This document shows, piece after piece, positions 39,857 through 49,107 of a stretch of DNA of 64,000 nt. The stretch is taken from contig NZ_LT629784.1 in assembly GCF_900105595.1 (NCBI RefSeq), forward strand, positions 3,874,501 to 3,938,500, read 5' to 3'. The notes beneath the pieces were generated by a model. That model ran no database searches and was not told the DNA's origin. It worked only from the letters and a program-made list of their open reading frames with translations. A program made the translations under genes and the position numbers. The stretch comes from Stappia sp. ES.058 (GTDB lineage: Bacteria > Pseudomonadota > Alphaproteobacteria > Rhizobiales > Stappiaceae). How positions within the stretch are numbered: position 1 is the stretch's first letter; the number at the start of each line of letters is the position of its first letter.

Positions 39857-40477
39857 TTATGGCGTCGGGAACGGGAAAGCAGAAAACGCTTTGGTTGCCT
39901 CTGCGCGGGCGCAAAGAGCGGCGAGTGCCGGGTGAGACTCGGCACCGACAAGGTCCGGAAGCGATTCTCGGGAGAATCGGAATGCGACGGCACACGTGAT
40001 GTCTGCCTGAAGCGGGCGGGCATCGAAGAGCCAAGGGTCGGCCTTTCCTACATGTTCCTCCAGCAGCCGATAGGCCTCTGACAATTGGCCGCCGACGCGA
40101 TCGACCCAAGGCTGATGCCGCTTTTCCGCCGGACGGAGATTGTGTTCATAAACGATCTGGACGGTCTTCTCGCAAGCAACAAGAGCCAGGCCGATAACCC
40201 TTTGTGCCTGGACATGCACATTGATGTCGCTCGGCGTGAGCTTGCGATCGGAAGAGGCCAGCCGCTCGCCAAGCTCAAGGAGCAAGCCGGAATCCATCAG
40301 GACGGTTCCACCATTCATCATCAGTGTCGGTGCTTTCACGACTGGGTTGATGGCAGCGAATGCGTCGAAGGCTGAGAAGACGGATAGAGGCTTGTGCTCG
40401 AAGCTGATGCCCTGAAGGCGAAAGGAAATCGCCACACGCCGCACATAGGGAGAATCCAGCATCCCGATCAATTTCAT
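39857..40477 (-). CDS. glutathione S-transferase family protein
   Basis: A 206-residue GST. The thioredoxin-fold N-terminal domain starts MKLIGMLDSPYVRRVAISFR and contains the cis-proline region VVKAPTLMMNGGTVLMDS with the glutathione-binding DS. The helical C-terminal domain follows (WLFDARPLQADITCAVAFRF). In this type the SPYVRRV motif supplies the activating serine or the nearby tyrosine. It would conjugate or isomerise electrophiles. ATG 40477 is preferred; a GTG nine bases upstream is possible. It is divergent from the GlxA-like regulator gene, with about 120 bases between. Confidence 0.88.
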   Translation of the reverse strand: MKLIGMLDSPYVRRVAISFRLQGISFEHKPLSVFSAFDAFAAINPVVKAPTLMMNGGTVLMDSGLLLELGERLASSDRKLTPSDINVHVQAQRVIGLALVACEKTVQIVYEHNLRPAEKRHQPWVDRVGGQLSEAYRLLEEHVGKADPWLFDARPLQADITCAVAFRFSRESLPDLVGAESHPALAALCARAEATKAFSAFPFPTP

Positions 40478-40596
40478 TGTCTGCACCCCGGATCAAACCT
40501 CGTTTATGGGAAGCTCTTTGATCCTCCCGCACCGATGACGCTACCGGGACGGCAGCATCATTGCGAGTGGCCGAATTTGCCACTATCGTAACAATC

Positions 40597-41625
40597 ATGC
40601 CAAACGACTATCGTCCACTCGTCGTCATCATTGCTTATGACCAGCTCTGCACATTCGAGTTCGGCTGCGCCTTCGAAGTCTTCGGCCTTTCACGCCCTGA
40701 AATGGGGCCCGGCTGGTATCGCTGCAGGACGGCCGCTGTCGAGCCGGAGCCGATCCGGGGCGCAGGTGGATTGCGCCTGGAGACCGATGGCGGGCTGGAA
40801 CTTCTCGAAGCGGCAGATACGATTGTCATTCCGGGTTGGCGCGGACCGACCGCAGCTGGTCCCGAAAGGCTCCTCGATGCTCTCCGCCGAGCGAATGCGG
40901 CGGGGACCCGCATCGTCGCGATCTGCGGCGGGGCGTTCTTGCTCGCTCAAGCCGGTCTGCTTGAGGGCAAGCGTGCGACGACGCATTGGCGCCACCTCGA
41001 TGCATTGTCATCTCGCTATCCGGAGATCGTGGTTGAACGAGACGCCCTTTATGTCGATGAGGACGATATCCTCACGTCGGCCGGAAGCGCCGCTGGCCTC
41101 GATTTGTGCATCCATATTGTCCGAAAGGATTTTGGAGCGAAAGCTGCCAACAGTGTCGCGCGCAGATTGGTCGTTGCGGCTCACAGAGATGGCGGCCAAT
41201 CGCAATTCATCGAACGATCACTTCCTCCCCCGTCCGGCGCGAGGCTCTCGAATCTGCTCGAAGCGGTTCAGAGGCGAATTGGTGAAAAATGGACCATCGA
41301 ACGCATGGCGGCGGAGGCCCATGTCAGCGTTCGTACGCTTCACCGACACATCCGTGAGGCAACCGGTCTTGCACCTGGCGACTGGCTTCAACGACAGCGC
41401 CTAGCTTATGCTCGCGATCTTCTCGAGGAAACAACCCTGTCCATAAAAGAGGTTACAGTTCGAGCCGGTTTCGGCACAACCACGAATTTCCGTCAGCATT
41501 TCCGCGCCGCCAGCGGTTTGTCTCCGGCGACATTTCGGGCCCGGTTTCACCTTAGGCAAGACACGTTGGGTCAGTCTGCCGATTGTTCAGATATGAACAC
41601 AAGTGGCGGCGGAGCTTCAATCTGA
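40597..41625 (+). CDS. GlxA/FtrA-like transcriptional regulator (DJ-1/PfpI plus AraC domains)
   Basis: A 342-residue regulator. The N-terminal half is a DJ-1/PfpI class I amidotransferase-like domain (ADTIVIPGWRGPTAAGPERL, then IVAICGGAFLLAQAGLLEGK, with the nucleophile-elbow cysteine), used for ligand sensing. The C-terminal half is an AraC helix-turn-helix pair (WTIERMAAEAHVSVRTLHRH, then SIKEVTVRAGFGTTTNFRQH). Such proteins control catabolic or stress genes. The likely start is ATG 40597. It is divergent from the GST gene and may regulate it. Its ligand is unknown. Confidence 0.9.
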   Translation: MPNDYRPLVVIIAYDQLCTFEFGCAFEVFGLSRPEMGPGWYRCRTAAVEPEPIRGAGGLRLETDGGLELLEAADTIVIPGWRGPTAAGPERLLDALRRANAAGTRIVAICGGAFLLAQAGLLEGKRATTHWRHLDALSSRYPEIVVERDALYVDEDDILTSAGSAAGLDLCIHIVRKDFGAKAANSVARRLVVAAHRDGGQSQFIERSLPPPSGARLSNLLEAVQRRIGEKWTIERMAAEAHVSVRTLHRHIREATGLAPGDWLQRQRLAYARDLLEETTLSIKEVTVRAGFGTTTNFRQHFRAASGLSPATFRARFHLRQDTLGQSADCSDMNTSGGGASI

Positions 41626-41831
41626 GGTTGATGAACATCCGACGCAATTGAAGTGGTCCCCATGCCGCCAGTTTCGGATCTCGCCCATGCGAAGCTCAAC
41701 CGCTGATCCTGCGGTGAATGGAATGCGGCTTCGGGAAAACGGATATGGCAGTTTCACAAAAGTCGTTTGACCAAGAATATCGTCTGAAGCAGTAAAAACG
41801 TCGATGCAACTCTCGCGAAAAAGAGGGAGAC

Positions 41832-42707
41832 ATGAGGGTATTCATTCTGGGTGGGACGGGGTCCATTGGCACCGCAATTGTTCGCGAACTGCACTCCCGA
41901 TCGCACGACGTTGTCGCTCTATGCCGTTCCGAGATCTCTGAAGAAAAGATCAGAAACCTCGGCGCAATACCTTATCGAGGCGACATGCGCGCACCGGAAG
42001 CATGGGTGAACGCCGCCATCGACCATGATGCTATTATTCAAACCGCCGCAACCTTTACTGAGGACATGGAAGATGTTGATGCGCGGGTTGTTTCGGCTCT
42101 AATCTATGCATCGGCAAATGCAAAGAAAACACGTCGTCTGCTCTACACTGGCGGATGTTGGCTCTATGGCGAGACCGGAGGAAACCTAGCAACGGAAGAT
42201 TGGCCGTTTAATCCCCTACCAGCATTTGCCTGGATGGTGAGACATGCCGAACGGCTGTTGCGTGCCGAATTCCTCTCAACCGCCGTCGTTCATCCGGCAA
42301 TGGTTTATTCCGAAGACGGCGGCGTGTTCGAAGAGTTCATTGACGAGGCACGAGGCGGGCGCGCGATTGAAATCTGGGGAAGCCCCGATACACGTTGGCC
42401 AATAATACACCGCTCTGACCTCGCACGCGCCTATTGCGATCTGCTGGAAAGACCTGATCTGACTGGGCATTTCAACGCCGGTGCAGAACAAGGTGTCCGG
42501 GTGAGCGACATTGTGAAAACCTTGGCTGACCGGCATGGCAATACGCTTGAACCGTTGATCTTGGGAGTCGAAGATCTTGTCGAACGCCATGGCGACTGGG
42601 CCAAGGGGCCGACGCTTGATCAGCAAATGTCATCGCACAAACTGCGTCAGGCGACTGGTTGGGAACCGAAAGTCGGCGATTATCGTCTGTCAGATCTGCT
42701 TGCCTGA
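41832..42707 (+). CDS. NAD-dependent epimerase/dehydratase (extended SDR)
   Basis: A 291-residue extended SDR. The Rossmann motif is MRVFILGGTGSIGTAIVREL (GGxGxxG). Further parts are RRLLYTGGCWLYGETG (the serine/threonine-tyrosine region) and VVHPAMVYSEDGGVFEEF. The usual YxxxK motif is not evident, since the tyrosine of WLYGETG is not followed by lysine, so the chemistry is uncertain. A good site (GAGGGAGAC) precedes ATG 41832. A truncated paralog lies 2.6 kb upstream on the other strand. Confidence 0.85.
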   Translation: MRVFILGGTGSIGTAIVRELHSRSHDVVALCRSEISEEKIRNLGAIPYRGDMRAPEAWVNAAIDHDAIIQTAATFTEDMEDVDARVVSALIYASANAKKTRRLLYTGGCWLYGETGGNLATEDWPFNPLPAFAWMVRHAERLLRAEFLSTAVVHPAMVYSEDGGVFEEFIDEARGGRAIEIWGSPDTRWPIIHRSDLARAYCDLLERPDLTGHFNAGAEQGVRVSDIVKTLADRHGNTLEPLILGVEDLVERHGDWAKGPTLDQQMSSHKLRQATGWEPKVGDYRLSDLLA

Positions 42708-42753
42708 ATTCAGATTTTGACAGCAAAGCCGACCACAAGGAGGAAAACCGGTT

Positions 42754-43392
42754 GTGAGCCAAACCACGCATGACAATCGCCAGGGTGTTTTGTTCGAGCC
42801 ACTGCTGCTGCCCTGCGGCACCATATTGAAAAATCGCATCGTTAAGTCGGCAATGTCGGATTCCCTGGGCGATGGGACCGGGCATCCCACGCAAGCACAG
42901 ATCAGATTGTATCAACGCTGGGCCGAGGGCGGTGTGGCCCTGTCGATTATCGGAGAGGTTCAGGGCAGCGGAAAACTTGCCGAGAAACCGGGAAATCTCG
43001 TTCTCGACGACAACGCCGATCCGGAACGGTTCGAGGCGCTTGCCTTTTTCGGTGCCACGCATGGTGCCCAGCTTTGGCTCCAGCTCGGTCACGCCGGCGC
43101 CTTGGCTTATCCCTCGACCAGCACCCCCACGGGTCCGAGCGCACTCAACCTGCCCGGCTTGATCTGCGCGGAGCTGTCGCGGGACGAGATAACAGCGCTG
43201 CCCTTCGAGTTTGCGCGAACGGCTCGACTGGCTCGGGACGGGGGTTTCGGCGGGGTTGAAATTCATGCGGCGCATGGATTCCTGATCAGCCAGTTCCTGT
43301 CACCTTTGTTCAACCGGCGCACCGATGACTATGGCGGCTCCATCGACGGGCGGATGCGGCTCTTGCTCGAAGTCGTGGGGGCACTTCACTGA
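42754..43392 (+). pseudogene. 3'-truncated NADH:flavin oxidoreductase (Old Yellow Enzyme family)
   Basis: A 212-residue product from GTG 42754 with the OYE N-terminal half: FEPLLLPCGTILKNRIVKSA, then RWAEGGVALSIIGEVQ, HGAQLWLQLGHAGAL, and the strongly conserved GVEIHAAHGFLISQFLSPLF, NRRTDDYGGSIDGRMRL. It stops right after LLLEVVGALH. Family members are 360-410 residues, and the FMN-phosphate-binding C-terminal half of the barrel is absent, so it is almost surely inactive. It starts 46 bases after the intact epimerase gene. Confidence 0.82.
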
Positions 43393-43523
43393 GCCAGACA
43401 CCCTGGAAATTCCGGCCCAGGGCGATCCAAAGACTGGGAGCACTTCAAAGCGTGAGCAAGGCTGATTGGCGAACGCGGACAAAACGGGAAGCAGCCCAGT
43501 AACACTTCGGGACATCGGTGCCG

Positions 43524-44324
43524 TCAGATTTCCAGCAGGAGCGGCAGATGGTCCGAGACCTCGGGTTGTTCGGGCACCTCGAATGAGACGACCTCGACCG
43601 CGCCATTGACCAGCATGTAGTCGGCGAACCGGCCCGGTTTCTTGTAGTGCGACGACCGCGTGCCGGAAAACCCGCAGCCAGTCACGAGTTCATCCATGCC
43701 GATCTCGTTGAACACCTCAAAGGTTTGGCTGTCCGGTTCGACGTTGAAGTCGCCGCAAATGATGAGGCGGTCGCCCGGTTCTGAAACGCATGTGGCAAGG
43801 CCGGCAAGCCTTTGCGCTTGTTCCATGCGCTCGGGCGTGTCCATTTTTCCCCGCAGATCCCGCAGGCCATGCATATGCGCGATTGTCACCGGCCAGCCCC
43901 TTTCGTAGTCGTAGAGACGCACCGCGTGAGCGCTGCGGGACCGGGGGTGCTCCCCATAGCCGTACGCGGAGAAGGATTTGTGGACGAACCCCTGTATCTG
44001 CGCGATCACTGGAAAATCCGCGCGAACGAAGGTGGCCAGCCCCCATTGGGACGGGATACTCTTGTCATCGTCCCAGAGAACACCCTGCGCCGCCGGGCAG
44101 AACGTGGCTGTGTGTCCCGGCAAGGCCTCGCGGACGTCGCGAAAGAAGTTCGCGCGCTGTGGCAGGACATGATCGCCATCGCGATAGGTCAACCAGTCTT
44201 TTTGCGTGGCGGGCGTGTGCACGACCTCCTGGAGGCACAGCACGTCGGGCGATGTTTCGCGAAGGTAGTTCTGCAGGTGACTGTCAAGCTTGCCGCCCCA
44301 TCCGTTCAGACACATGATACGCAA
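43524..44324 (-). CDS. endonuclease/exonuclease/phosphatase-family protein
   Basis: A 266-residue EEP-fold hydrolase. Conserved parts are LRIMCLNGWGGKL, TSPDVLCLQEVVHTPA (metal-binding Glu), DRLIICGDFNVEPDSQTFEV (GDFN) and PEVSDHLPLLLEI (SDH), all the metal and catalytic residues of the family. Substrate is open: nucleic acid, phospholipid head or nucleotide. I take the TTG at 44324 as start because AAGGAG stands eight bases upstream; an ATG three codons on is the alternative. No signal peptide, so cytoplasmic. Confidence 0.85.
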   Translation of the reverse strand: MRIMCLNGWGGKLDSHLQNYLRETSPDVLCLQEVVHTPATQKDWLTYRDGDHVLPQRANFFRDVREALPGHTATFCPAAQGVLWDDDKSIPSQWGLATFVRADFPVIAQIQGFVHKSFSAYGYGEHPRSRSAHAVRLYDYERGWPVTIAHMHGLRDLRGKMDTPERMEQAQRLAGLATCVSEPGDRLIICGDFNVEPDSQTFEVFNEIGMDELVTGCGFSGTRSSHYKKPGRFADYMLVNGAVEVVSFEVPEQPEVSDHLPLLLEI

Positions 44325-44739
44325 TTGGCATTCTCCTTGTTTCACCGTTCGACTGGCCGGGGGCGCGATCTCCATTCCCGATCTGGAAAATGGGGCCAGG
44401 ACACTCGTGTGGCGCTCGCAAGGCGCATTCAGACCGGTGATGCGCGATGGTCAGGTTTCAGGCGTGCCCCCACAGTCCGGCAATTGAGCGAAGTACACGG
44501 ATGAAATCCCGGCTGGTCTTGCCAAGCGTACCAACCAATTCCATTTTCAGAATTGAGAATGTTTTTCACAGCATAAAGTTGATCCCGAAAATTTTGATCA
44601 GATCGCTCAGCGGCACTGATGCTGTGATCGCACCCGCAATATCTTTGGAAAAAGAAGAAATTTTCGTACGCCGCCAATCTGGCACCGGCGCGCCAAGCGG
44701 GCCGGTGTGAGTGAGGAGTTCCTTCTATCTGCTTATTCG
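44325..44739. other. gene-free stretch
   Basis: Some 415 bases between two minus-strand genes with only overlapping low-quality frames. No start with a ribosome site and no recognisable peptide is seen. Confidence 0.4.
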
Positions 44740-44988
44740 TTACATCCAGCGACTTGCGCCGACGAGCCAAGCAGCATGATCGGGGGAACATGCGTTGCAG
44801 GCTTTGAAGCCGTGCTTTCGAGCCTCATCCGGCGTATCGAAAAACTGGACATCGTCCCGGTCAGTCGGGCGGTTGCGGCAAAGTGGGGAATGGTAGAGAT
44901 CATCGGCCATGTTTCCATAAACAAATGTTCCGGCAGCCTGCGTATCGCAAGTCTGGATAGACTGCCAACGTAGGTCATTCTTGGTCAT
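44740..44988 (-). CDS. Ada zinc-binding-domain protein, stand-alone
   Basis: An 82-residue protein that is just the Ada N-terminal metal-binding domain: LRWQSIQTCDTQAAGTFVYG, then LYHSPLCRNRPTDRDDVQFF and GFKACNACSPDHAA. In Ada, four cysteines bind zinc and the first of them accepts the methyl group from DNA phosphotriesters. Here the first cysteine (YCRPSC in the Ada at 46126) is histidine (YHSPLC), so a zinc site of three Cys and one His is possible but the methyl acceptor is missing. Its ATG overlaps the EamA gene stop (ATGA). Confidence 0.8.
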   Translation of the reverse strand: MTKNDLRWQSIQTCDTQAAGTFVYGNMADDLYHSPLCRNRPTDRDDVQFFDTPDEARKHGFKACNACSPDHAAWLVGASRWM

Positions 44989-45941
44989 GATATCGTCGTT
45001 TCCCTTTTTCGGGATGTTGTTGTGCGGACGGCCTTCCATGGTCGTCCATCGATCGCCGCCAGGCCGATGCCGATCAACGCCATGCCCGCGAAATGGCGGG
45101 CAAGCAGGACTTCGCCGAGAAACAAGGTGCCAAGGAGAATTGCACTCACTGGAATGAGGAAAGTCACCAACAAAAGATTTGTCGCCCCCGCCGTGGCGAG
45201 GATGCGGAAATAGAGCACATAGGCCAATGCGGTTGAGATCGCCGCCACACCGATCAATGCACCGACAGCGATCAGGCTGGGTGCCTGAAGCGTCCAGGGA
45301 CGATCCACCAGCATGACGAGCGGTAACATGATTAGACTCGACGCAACGACCTGCCCGGTCGCTGTGCTCATCGGACTGATGCCCATTGCCCTGAAACGAC
45401 GCCCGTAGATGCCTGCGAAGGCATAGGAGACCGCCCCGGCCAGACATATCAGTTGCGCTACGACATTCACGCCGAAATTACGGAACGCATCCGCACCGAT
45501 CATAACTGCGACTCCGATGAAGCCGATCAACACACCGGACAACTTGCCCCCAGTCATACGCTCATCGCGGGTCAGGACGTGGGCAAGAATAACTGTGAAC
45601 AGCGGCGTCGAGGCGTTCAGGATCGAGGCTACGCCCGAGGCGATGTGCTGCTGTCCCCAGACGATCAGAGAAAAGGGAATGGCATTATTTAGAAGCCCCA
45701 TGCCGAAAAAGGCCGTCCAGACCCGTCTGTCGCGGGGCATCCTTTCACCCCGCAACCGCATGATGACAAGCAGAATGATGGCAGCAAGCGCGACGCGGGA
45801 TACCACCACGGTGAAAACCGGCAGTTCCCGCACGGCAATGCCATTGAAAAAGAACGACCCGCCCCACACAGTCGCCAGGGCAAGCAACATGGTCCATTCG
45901 AAAGGGGTCATCGGGCGGTTCGTTGTGGATGCTGCCGACAC
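44985..45941 (-). CDS. EamA/DMT-family transporter
   Basis: A 318-residue inner-membrane transporter with ten predicted helices in two five-helix EamA repeats (WTMLLALATVWGGSFFFNG, then VVSRVALAAIILLVIMRLRG in the first; AVSYAFAGIYGRRFRAMG and IGVAAISTALAYVLYFRILA in the second). DMT/EamA proteins export metabolites or amino acids. The start is GTG 45941 with AAAGGA upstream. It heads a two-gene operon with the small Ada-domain gene and is divergent from the ada gene at 46126. Confidence 0.9.
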   Translation of the reverse strand: MSAASTTNRPMTPFEWTMLLALATVWGGSFFFNGIAVRELPVFTVVVSRVALAAIILLVIMRLRGERMPRDRRVWTAFFGMGLLNNAIPFSLIVWGQQHIASGVASILNASTPLFTVILAHVLTRDERMTGGKLSGVLIGFIGVAVMIGADAFRNFGVNVVAQLICLAGAVSYAFAGIYGRRFRAMGISPMSTATGQVVASSLIMLPLVMLVDRPWTLQAPSLIAVGALIGVAAISTALAYVLYFRILATAGATNLLLVTFLIPVSAILLGTLFLGEVLLARHFAGMALIGIGLAAIDGRPWKAVRTTTSRKRETTIS

Positions 45942-46125
45942 GTCAAGTCCTTTGTTTCAGTCTGTGGTTGTTCTGCGAGACAACGGTGTCATGTAAGGGT
46001 TTTGCTGCGCGATCCGTTTCTTGCGCTCAAAACCGGAAGACCTGCTTTAAAAGCAAGGAACGGAGTGAGACCGATATCCGGTTCCCTTATGTTGTTCTCG
46101 ACATCTTCAACCGAACGAGTCCGAC

Positions 46126-47190
46126 ATGGCCGAAAAGCAGACACCCACCGAACTTGATCCGCGCTGGAAAAATGTGGTGGCGCGTGATGCCGGGGCTGAC
46201 GGTTCTTTCGTTTTTGCCGTGAAAACGACCGGCATCTATTGCCGGCCCTCGTGTCCGTCACGTCGGGCGAAGCCATCGAATGTGACATTCTACGACACGT
46301 CTGCGGATGCGGAGACAGCGGGCTATCGCGCTTGTCGGCGGTGCAATCCGAACGGGCAGTCGTCGGCAGAAGCAACTGCGGAGATTATCGCGGAGGCCTG
46401 CCGGCTTATCGAGGCATCTGACAAGATGCCAAAACTCGACGATCTGGCCCGGCTGGTCGGCTTGAGCCCGTTCTACTTCCATCGTCAGTTCAAGGCGATC
46501 ACAGGTCTGACGCCGAAACAGTGGGCCTCGGCACACCAGGCCAGCAAGATTCTGACCGGGCTTGCGGACCAGACGGAGAGCGTCACCGGCGTCATTTACA
46601 GCGCTGGCTTCAATACCAACAGCCGCTTCTATGAACGTTCCAATGACGTGCTCGGAATGACGCCGACCGCCTACAGGAACGGTGGCGCGGACACCGACAT
46701 CCGCTTTGCCATGGCCCAATCTTCGCTCGGAGCGATTCTCGTAGCCCAAAGTTTGCGGGGAATTTGCGCGATCAGCCTTGGCGACGATCCGGAACAATTG
46801 CTCCGTGACCTCCAGGATCGCTTTCCCAAAGCCAATCTGATCGGCGGCGATGAAGCGTTCGAGGCGCATATCGCTCAGGTGGTGGGTTTCATCGAGGCGC
46901 CGCAGATCGGCCTGGACCTGCCGCTCGACATACGCGGAACCGCGTTTCAGAAACGCGTATGGCAGGCTCTGCGGCAGATCCCACCGGGCCAGACGGCGTC
47001 CTATACCGACATCGCCCGTGAAATCGGCGAACCGAAGGCTGTGCGGGCCGTGGCCCAGGCCTGCGCGGCTAACAAGATCGCGGTGGCTATTCCCTGCCAT
47101 CGGGTTGTCAGGAACGATGGCGCGCTTTCCGGGTATCGCTGGGGTGTGGAGCGCAAACGCGCTCTTCTCGAAAAAGAGGCTCAGGCGTGA
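46126..47190 (+). CDS. ada: Ada: methylphosphotriester/O6-methylguanine-DNA methyltransferase and transcription activator
   Basis: A 354-residue complete Ada. The zinc domain has all four cysteines (TTGIYCRPSCPSRRAKPSNV, then GYRACRRCNP). An AraC-type HTH domain follows (KLDDLARLVGLSPFYFHRQF). The C-terminal O6-methylguanine methyltransferase carries the active IPCHRVV cysteine and the RVWQALRQIPPGQTASYTDI region. Methylation of the first zinc ligand turns it into an activator of its own promoter. It is divergent from the EamA/Ada-domain operon, with 184 bases between. Confidence 0.95.
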   Translation: MAEKQTPTELDPRWKNVVARDAGADGSFVFAVKTTGIYCRPSCPSRRAKPSNVTFYDTSADAETAGYRACRRCNPNGQSSAEATAEIIAEACRLIEASDKMPKLDDLARLVGLSPFYFHRQFKAITGLTPKQWASAHQASKILTGLADQTESVTGVIYSAGFNTNSRFYERSNDVLGMTPTAYRNGGADTDIRFAMAQSSLGAILVAQSLRGICAISLGDDPEQLLRDLQDRFPKANLIGGDEAFEAHIAQVVGFIEAPQIGLDLPLDIRGTAFQKRVWQALRQIPPGQTASYTDIAREIGEPKAVRAVAQACAANKIAVAIPCHRVVRNDGALSGYRWGVERKRALLEKEAQA

Positions 47191-47233
47191 GCATAGCCAC
47201 GGATGTCATGCCTTTAGCGGAGGAGAGGCAACG

Positions 47234-47974
47234 GTGCGTAACAGAAAAATAGTTATTACAGGTGCGGGCCGCGGTCTCGGTAGAGCCTTGTCGATTGTTG
47301 CCGCGCGTCGAGGTGCGTTTCCCATCTTGCTGGGCCGATCCGAGGATGCCCTGCAAAGCGTTGCTGACGTGATATCCAACGATAGCTCTCCGAGGCCGAA
47401 CATCGTGGTTTGCGACCTGTCCGACACTGCATCAGTGACTCAAGCGGCCACCGAGATTGCCATCTCTCATCCAGACATCGACATCCTTGTCAACAATGGC
47501 GCTCATTGGACAGGCGGAGCCTTTGAGCATCAAACCAACGATCAGATATTGGCAGTCGTCAACTCCGTGGTTACCGGTACATTGGTCCTTACCCGGCAAC
47601 TGCTGCCCTTGCTCAAGGCTAGGGCGCACGCGGATATTCACACAGTCGTATCGATGTCGGGCTTGTCGTATACGAGGTTTGCGGGAGCCTCACTGCCATT
47701 CCGGGCCGCAAAATCGGCCCAGGATGGCTTTGCGAAAGGGCTTGTCGAGGAACTGCAGGGGAGCTCGGTTCGCGTGACATCGATCTATCCGGGTATGATC
47801 GAAGACGTATCGCCGGAGGCGCCGGAGTGGAACAGAGAACGCGGGATCAATGAGAGTCTGACAAACAGGGACGTGGTCGATGCGATCCTTTTCGCTTTGT
47901 CCGCCCCGGCGAATGTTTCATTTCGCCAGATTGTCATTGAACGCACCCGCTCCGATTTCCTGCTTTCTGGATGA
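47234..47974 (+). CDS. short-chain dehydrogenase/reductase with altered active site
   Basis: A 246-residue classical SDR that starts at GTG 47234 with GGAGGAGAGG upstream. Cofactor motif: KIVITGAGRGLGRALSIVAA (TGxxxGxG). The NNAG-like motif is ILVNNGAHW. The active serine is in SMSGLSYTRFAGAS, but the catalytic YxxxK is replaced by LPFRAAKSA, that is phenylalanine instead of tyrosine with the lysine kept. Normal hydride-transfer chemistry is therefore in doubt. It follows ada after 43 bases on the same strand. Confidence 0.85.
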   Translation: MRNRKIVITGAGRGLGRALSIVAARRGAFPILLGRSEDALQSVADVISNDSSPRPNIVVCDLSDTASVTQAATEIAISHPDIDILVNNGAHWTGGAFEHQTNDQILAVVNSVVTGTLVLTRQLLPLLKARAHADIHTVVSMSGLSYTRFAGASLPFRAAKSAQDGFAKGLVEELQGSSVRVTSIYPGMIEDVSPEAPEWNRERGINESLTNRDVVDAILFALSAPANVSFRQIVIERTRSDFLLSG

Positions 47975-48059
47975 TCATGCAGCGAGGATTGATTGAGCTA
48001 CTCGCCACCGCTTGGACAGGCTTAGGTGTTTGATCCCATGTTTTGATGGTGCACTCTTT

Positions 48060-48706
48060 TCACCGGAATGGAGGGAAGCACTATGGGACAGGTTCTACAC
48101 GGCAGCGCCACAACGACAGAGGCGATCCGCCAGAACGATGGCCTTGGATAGTAGCCGGGAAAGCAGCGGCAGCGCCTGGTGGCCGTCATAGGCCTGGCCT
48201 TCGCTCAGGCTCAATCCGATCGACAGCTCTTCGATCCGCGTCCACCAGCATGGTGCCGGCGCGAAAAAGGGGGATCTGAAGATCCGTGCATGGGACAGTC
48301 CCGCGGCGGTTTGACGACCAGGATCCATGCACTGGTCGACGCCGAAGGTCGCCCGGTGCGGATCGAACTCACCGCCGGGCAGGCCGGCGACGCGCCGATG
48401 GCGACGAAACGGCTCGAGACGGTGGCGACGGGCGCAATCTTGCTGGCCGACAAGGCTTACGATACCGACGGCATCCGCACTTTCGTGGCTGCACGCGGCG
48501 GATGGGCGAACATCCCGCCACGGATCACCCGCAAAGGCACATTCGCCTTCAGTCGCTGGGGTTATCGCCAGCGCAACCTCGTCGAACGCTTCTTCAACCG
48601 CCTCAAGCAGATGCGCGGTATCGCCACACGGTACGATCGGCGTGCCGACAACTACCTCGCAGCAATCAAACTCGCCGCGATCCGCATCTGGATCAAAGCG
48701 TTATGA
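48060..48706 (+). mobile_element. nested insertion-sequence remnants (IS481-like and IS5-like)
   Basis: Three fragments lie together. At 48083 an ATG begins MGQVLHGSATTTEAIRQ, the usual N-terminus of an IS481-type transposase, which ends after some 20 codons. At about 48110-48225, on the minus strand, is an IS5-like fragment (LSEGQAYDGHQALPLLSRLL, then SKAIVLADR). From about 48210 on, the plus strand holds the second part of an IS5-family transposase (QSRGGLTTRIHALVDAEG, then LLADKAYDTDGIR, RQRNLVERFFNRLKQMRGIA), nearly complete at its 3' end. OrfA and OrfB of that IS5 join at an A-run (CGAAAAAGGGGG near 48257-48268), as in the subgroup that uses programmed frameshifting. None is functional alone. 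Confidence 0.8.
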
Positions 48707-49107
48707 GTCCGCTACCTAACTCACCTGTCGTGGGTGCATCCGGCAGCACGTCAAGGACCCGGAGACTCTTCAAGATGGCTGCAGGGAAGGCGGGACCTGC
48801 GTCATCGACGCTGCCTGTCAACCGGCGCGTTTACCAGTATCCGCTCGGGGAAATCGGCTCACTGGAACGGTGCGAAGAGGGCCGTCTTCGCGAAATCGCG
48901 GCGAGTGTCTCAGGCAGTGTTTACTTGCAACCCAGGGCGGGCCTTGGCCAGTGGAATAAAACCTGTTTTTCTTTAGTGTTAAATGAGCATGAAGTGCTAT
49001 TAGATAATATATAAGCTAAATCATTATGCCAATAATTCGGAAAAAAGTAGGAGAATTAGAATTGACAAGCCGGTGAGGGGGACATAGCGTTTTGATACTG
49101 GAGCGAC
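48707..49107. other. gene-free stretch leading into the hyuA operon
   Basis: About 400 bases. The first 260 are GC-rich debris. The last 130 are AT-rich (TTAGTGTTAAATGAGCATG, then ATTAGATAATATATAAGC), a good place for the promoter of the plus-strand run that starts at 49108. A ribosome site GGAG precedes the GTG. Confidence 0.5.

Noticed and set aside
44429..44791. A 120-codon minus-strand frame before the endonuclease-like gene
   Set aside because: It overlaps the Ada-domain gene in another frame and has low-complexity, shadow-like composition.
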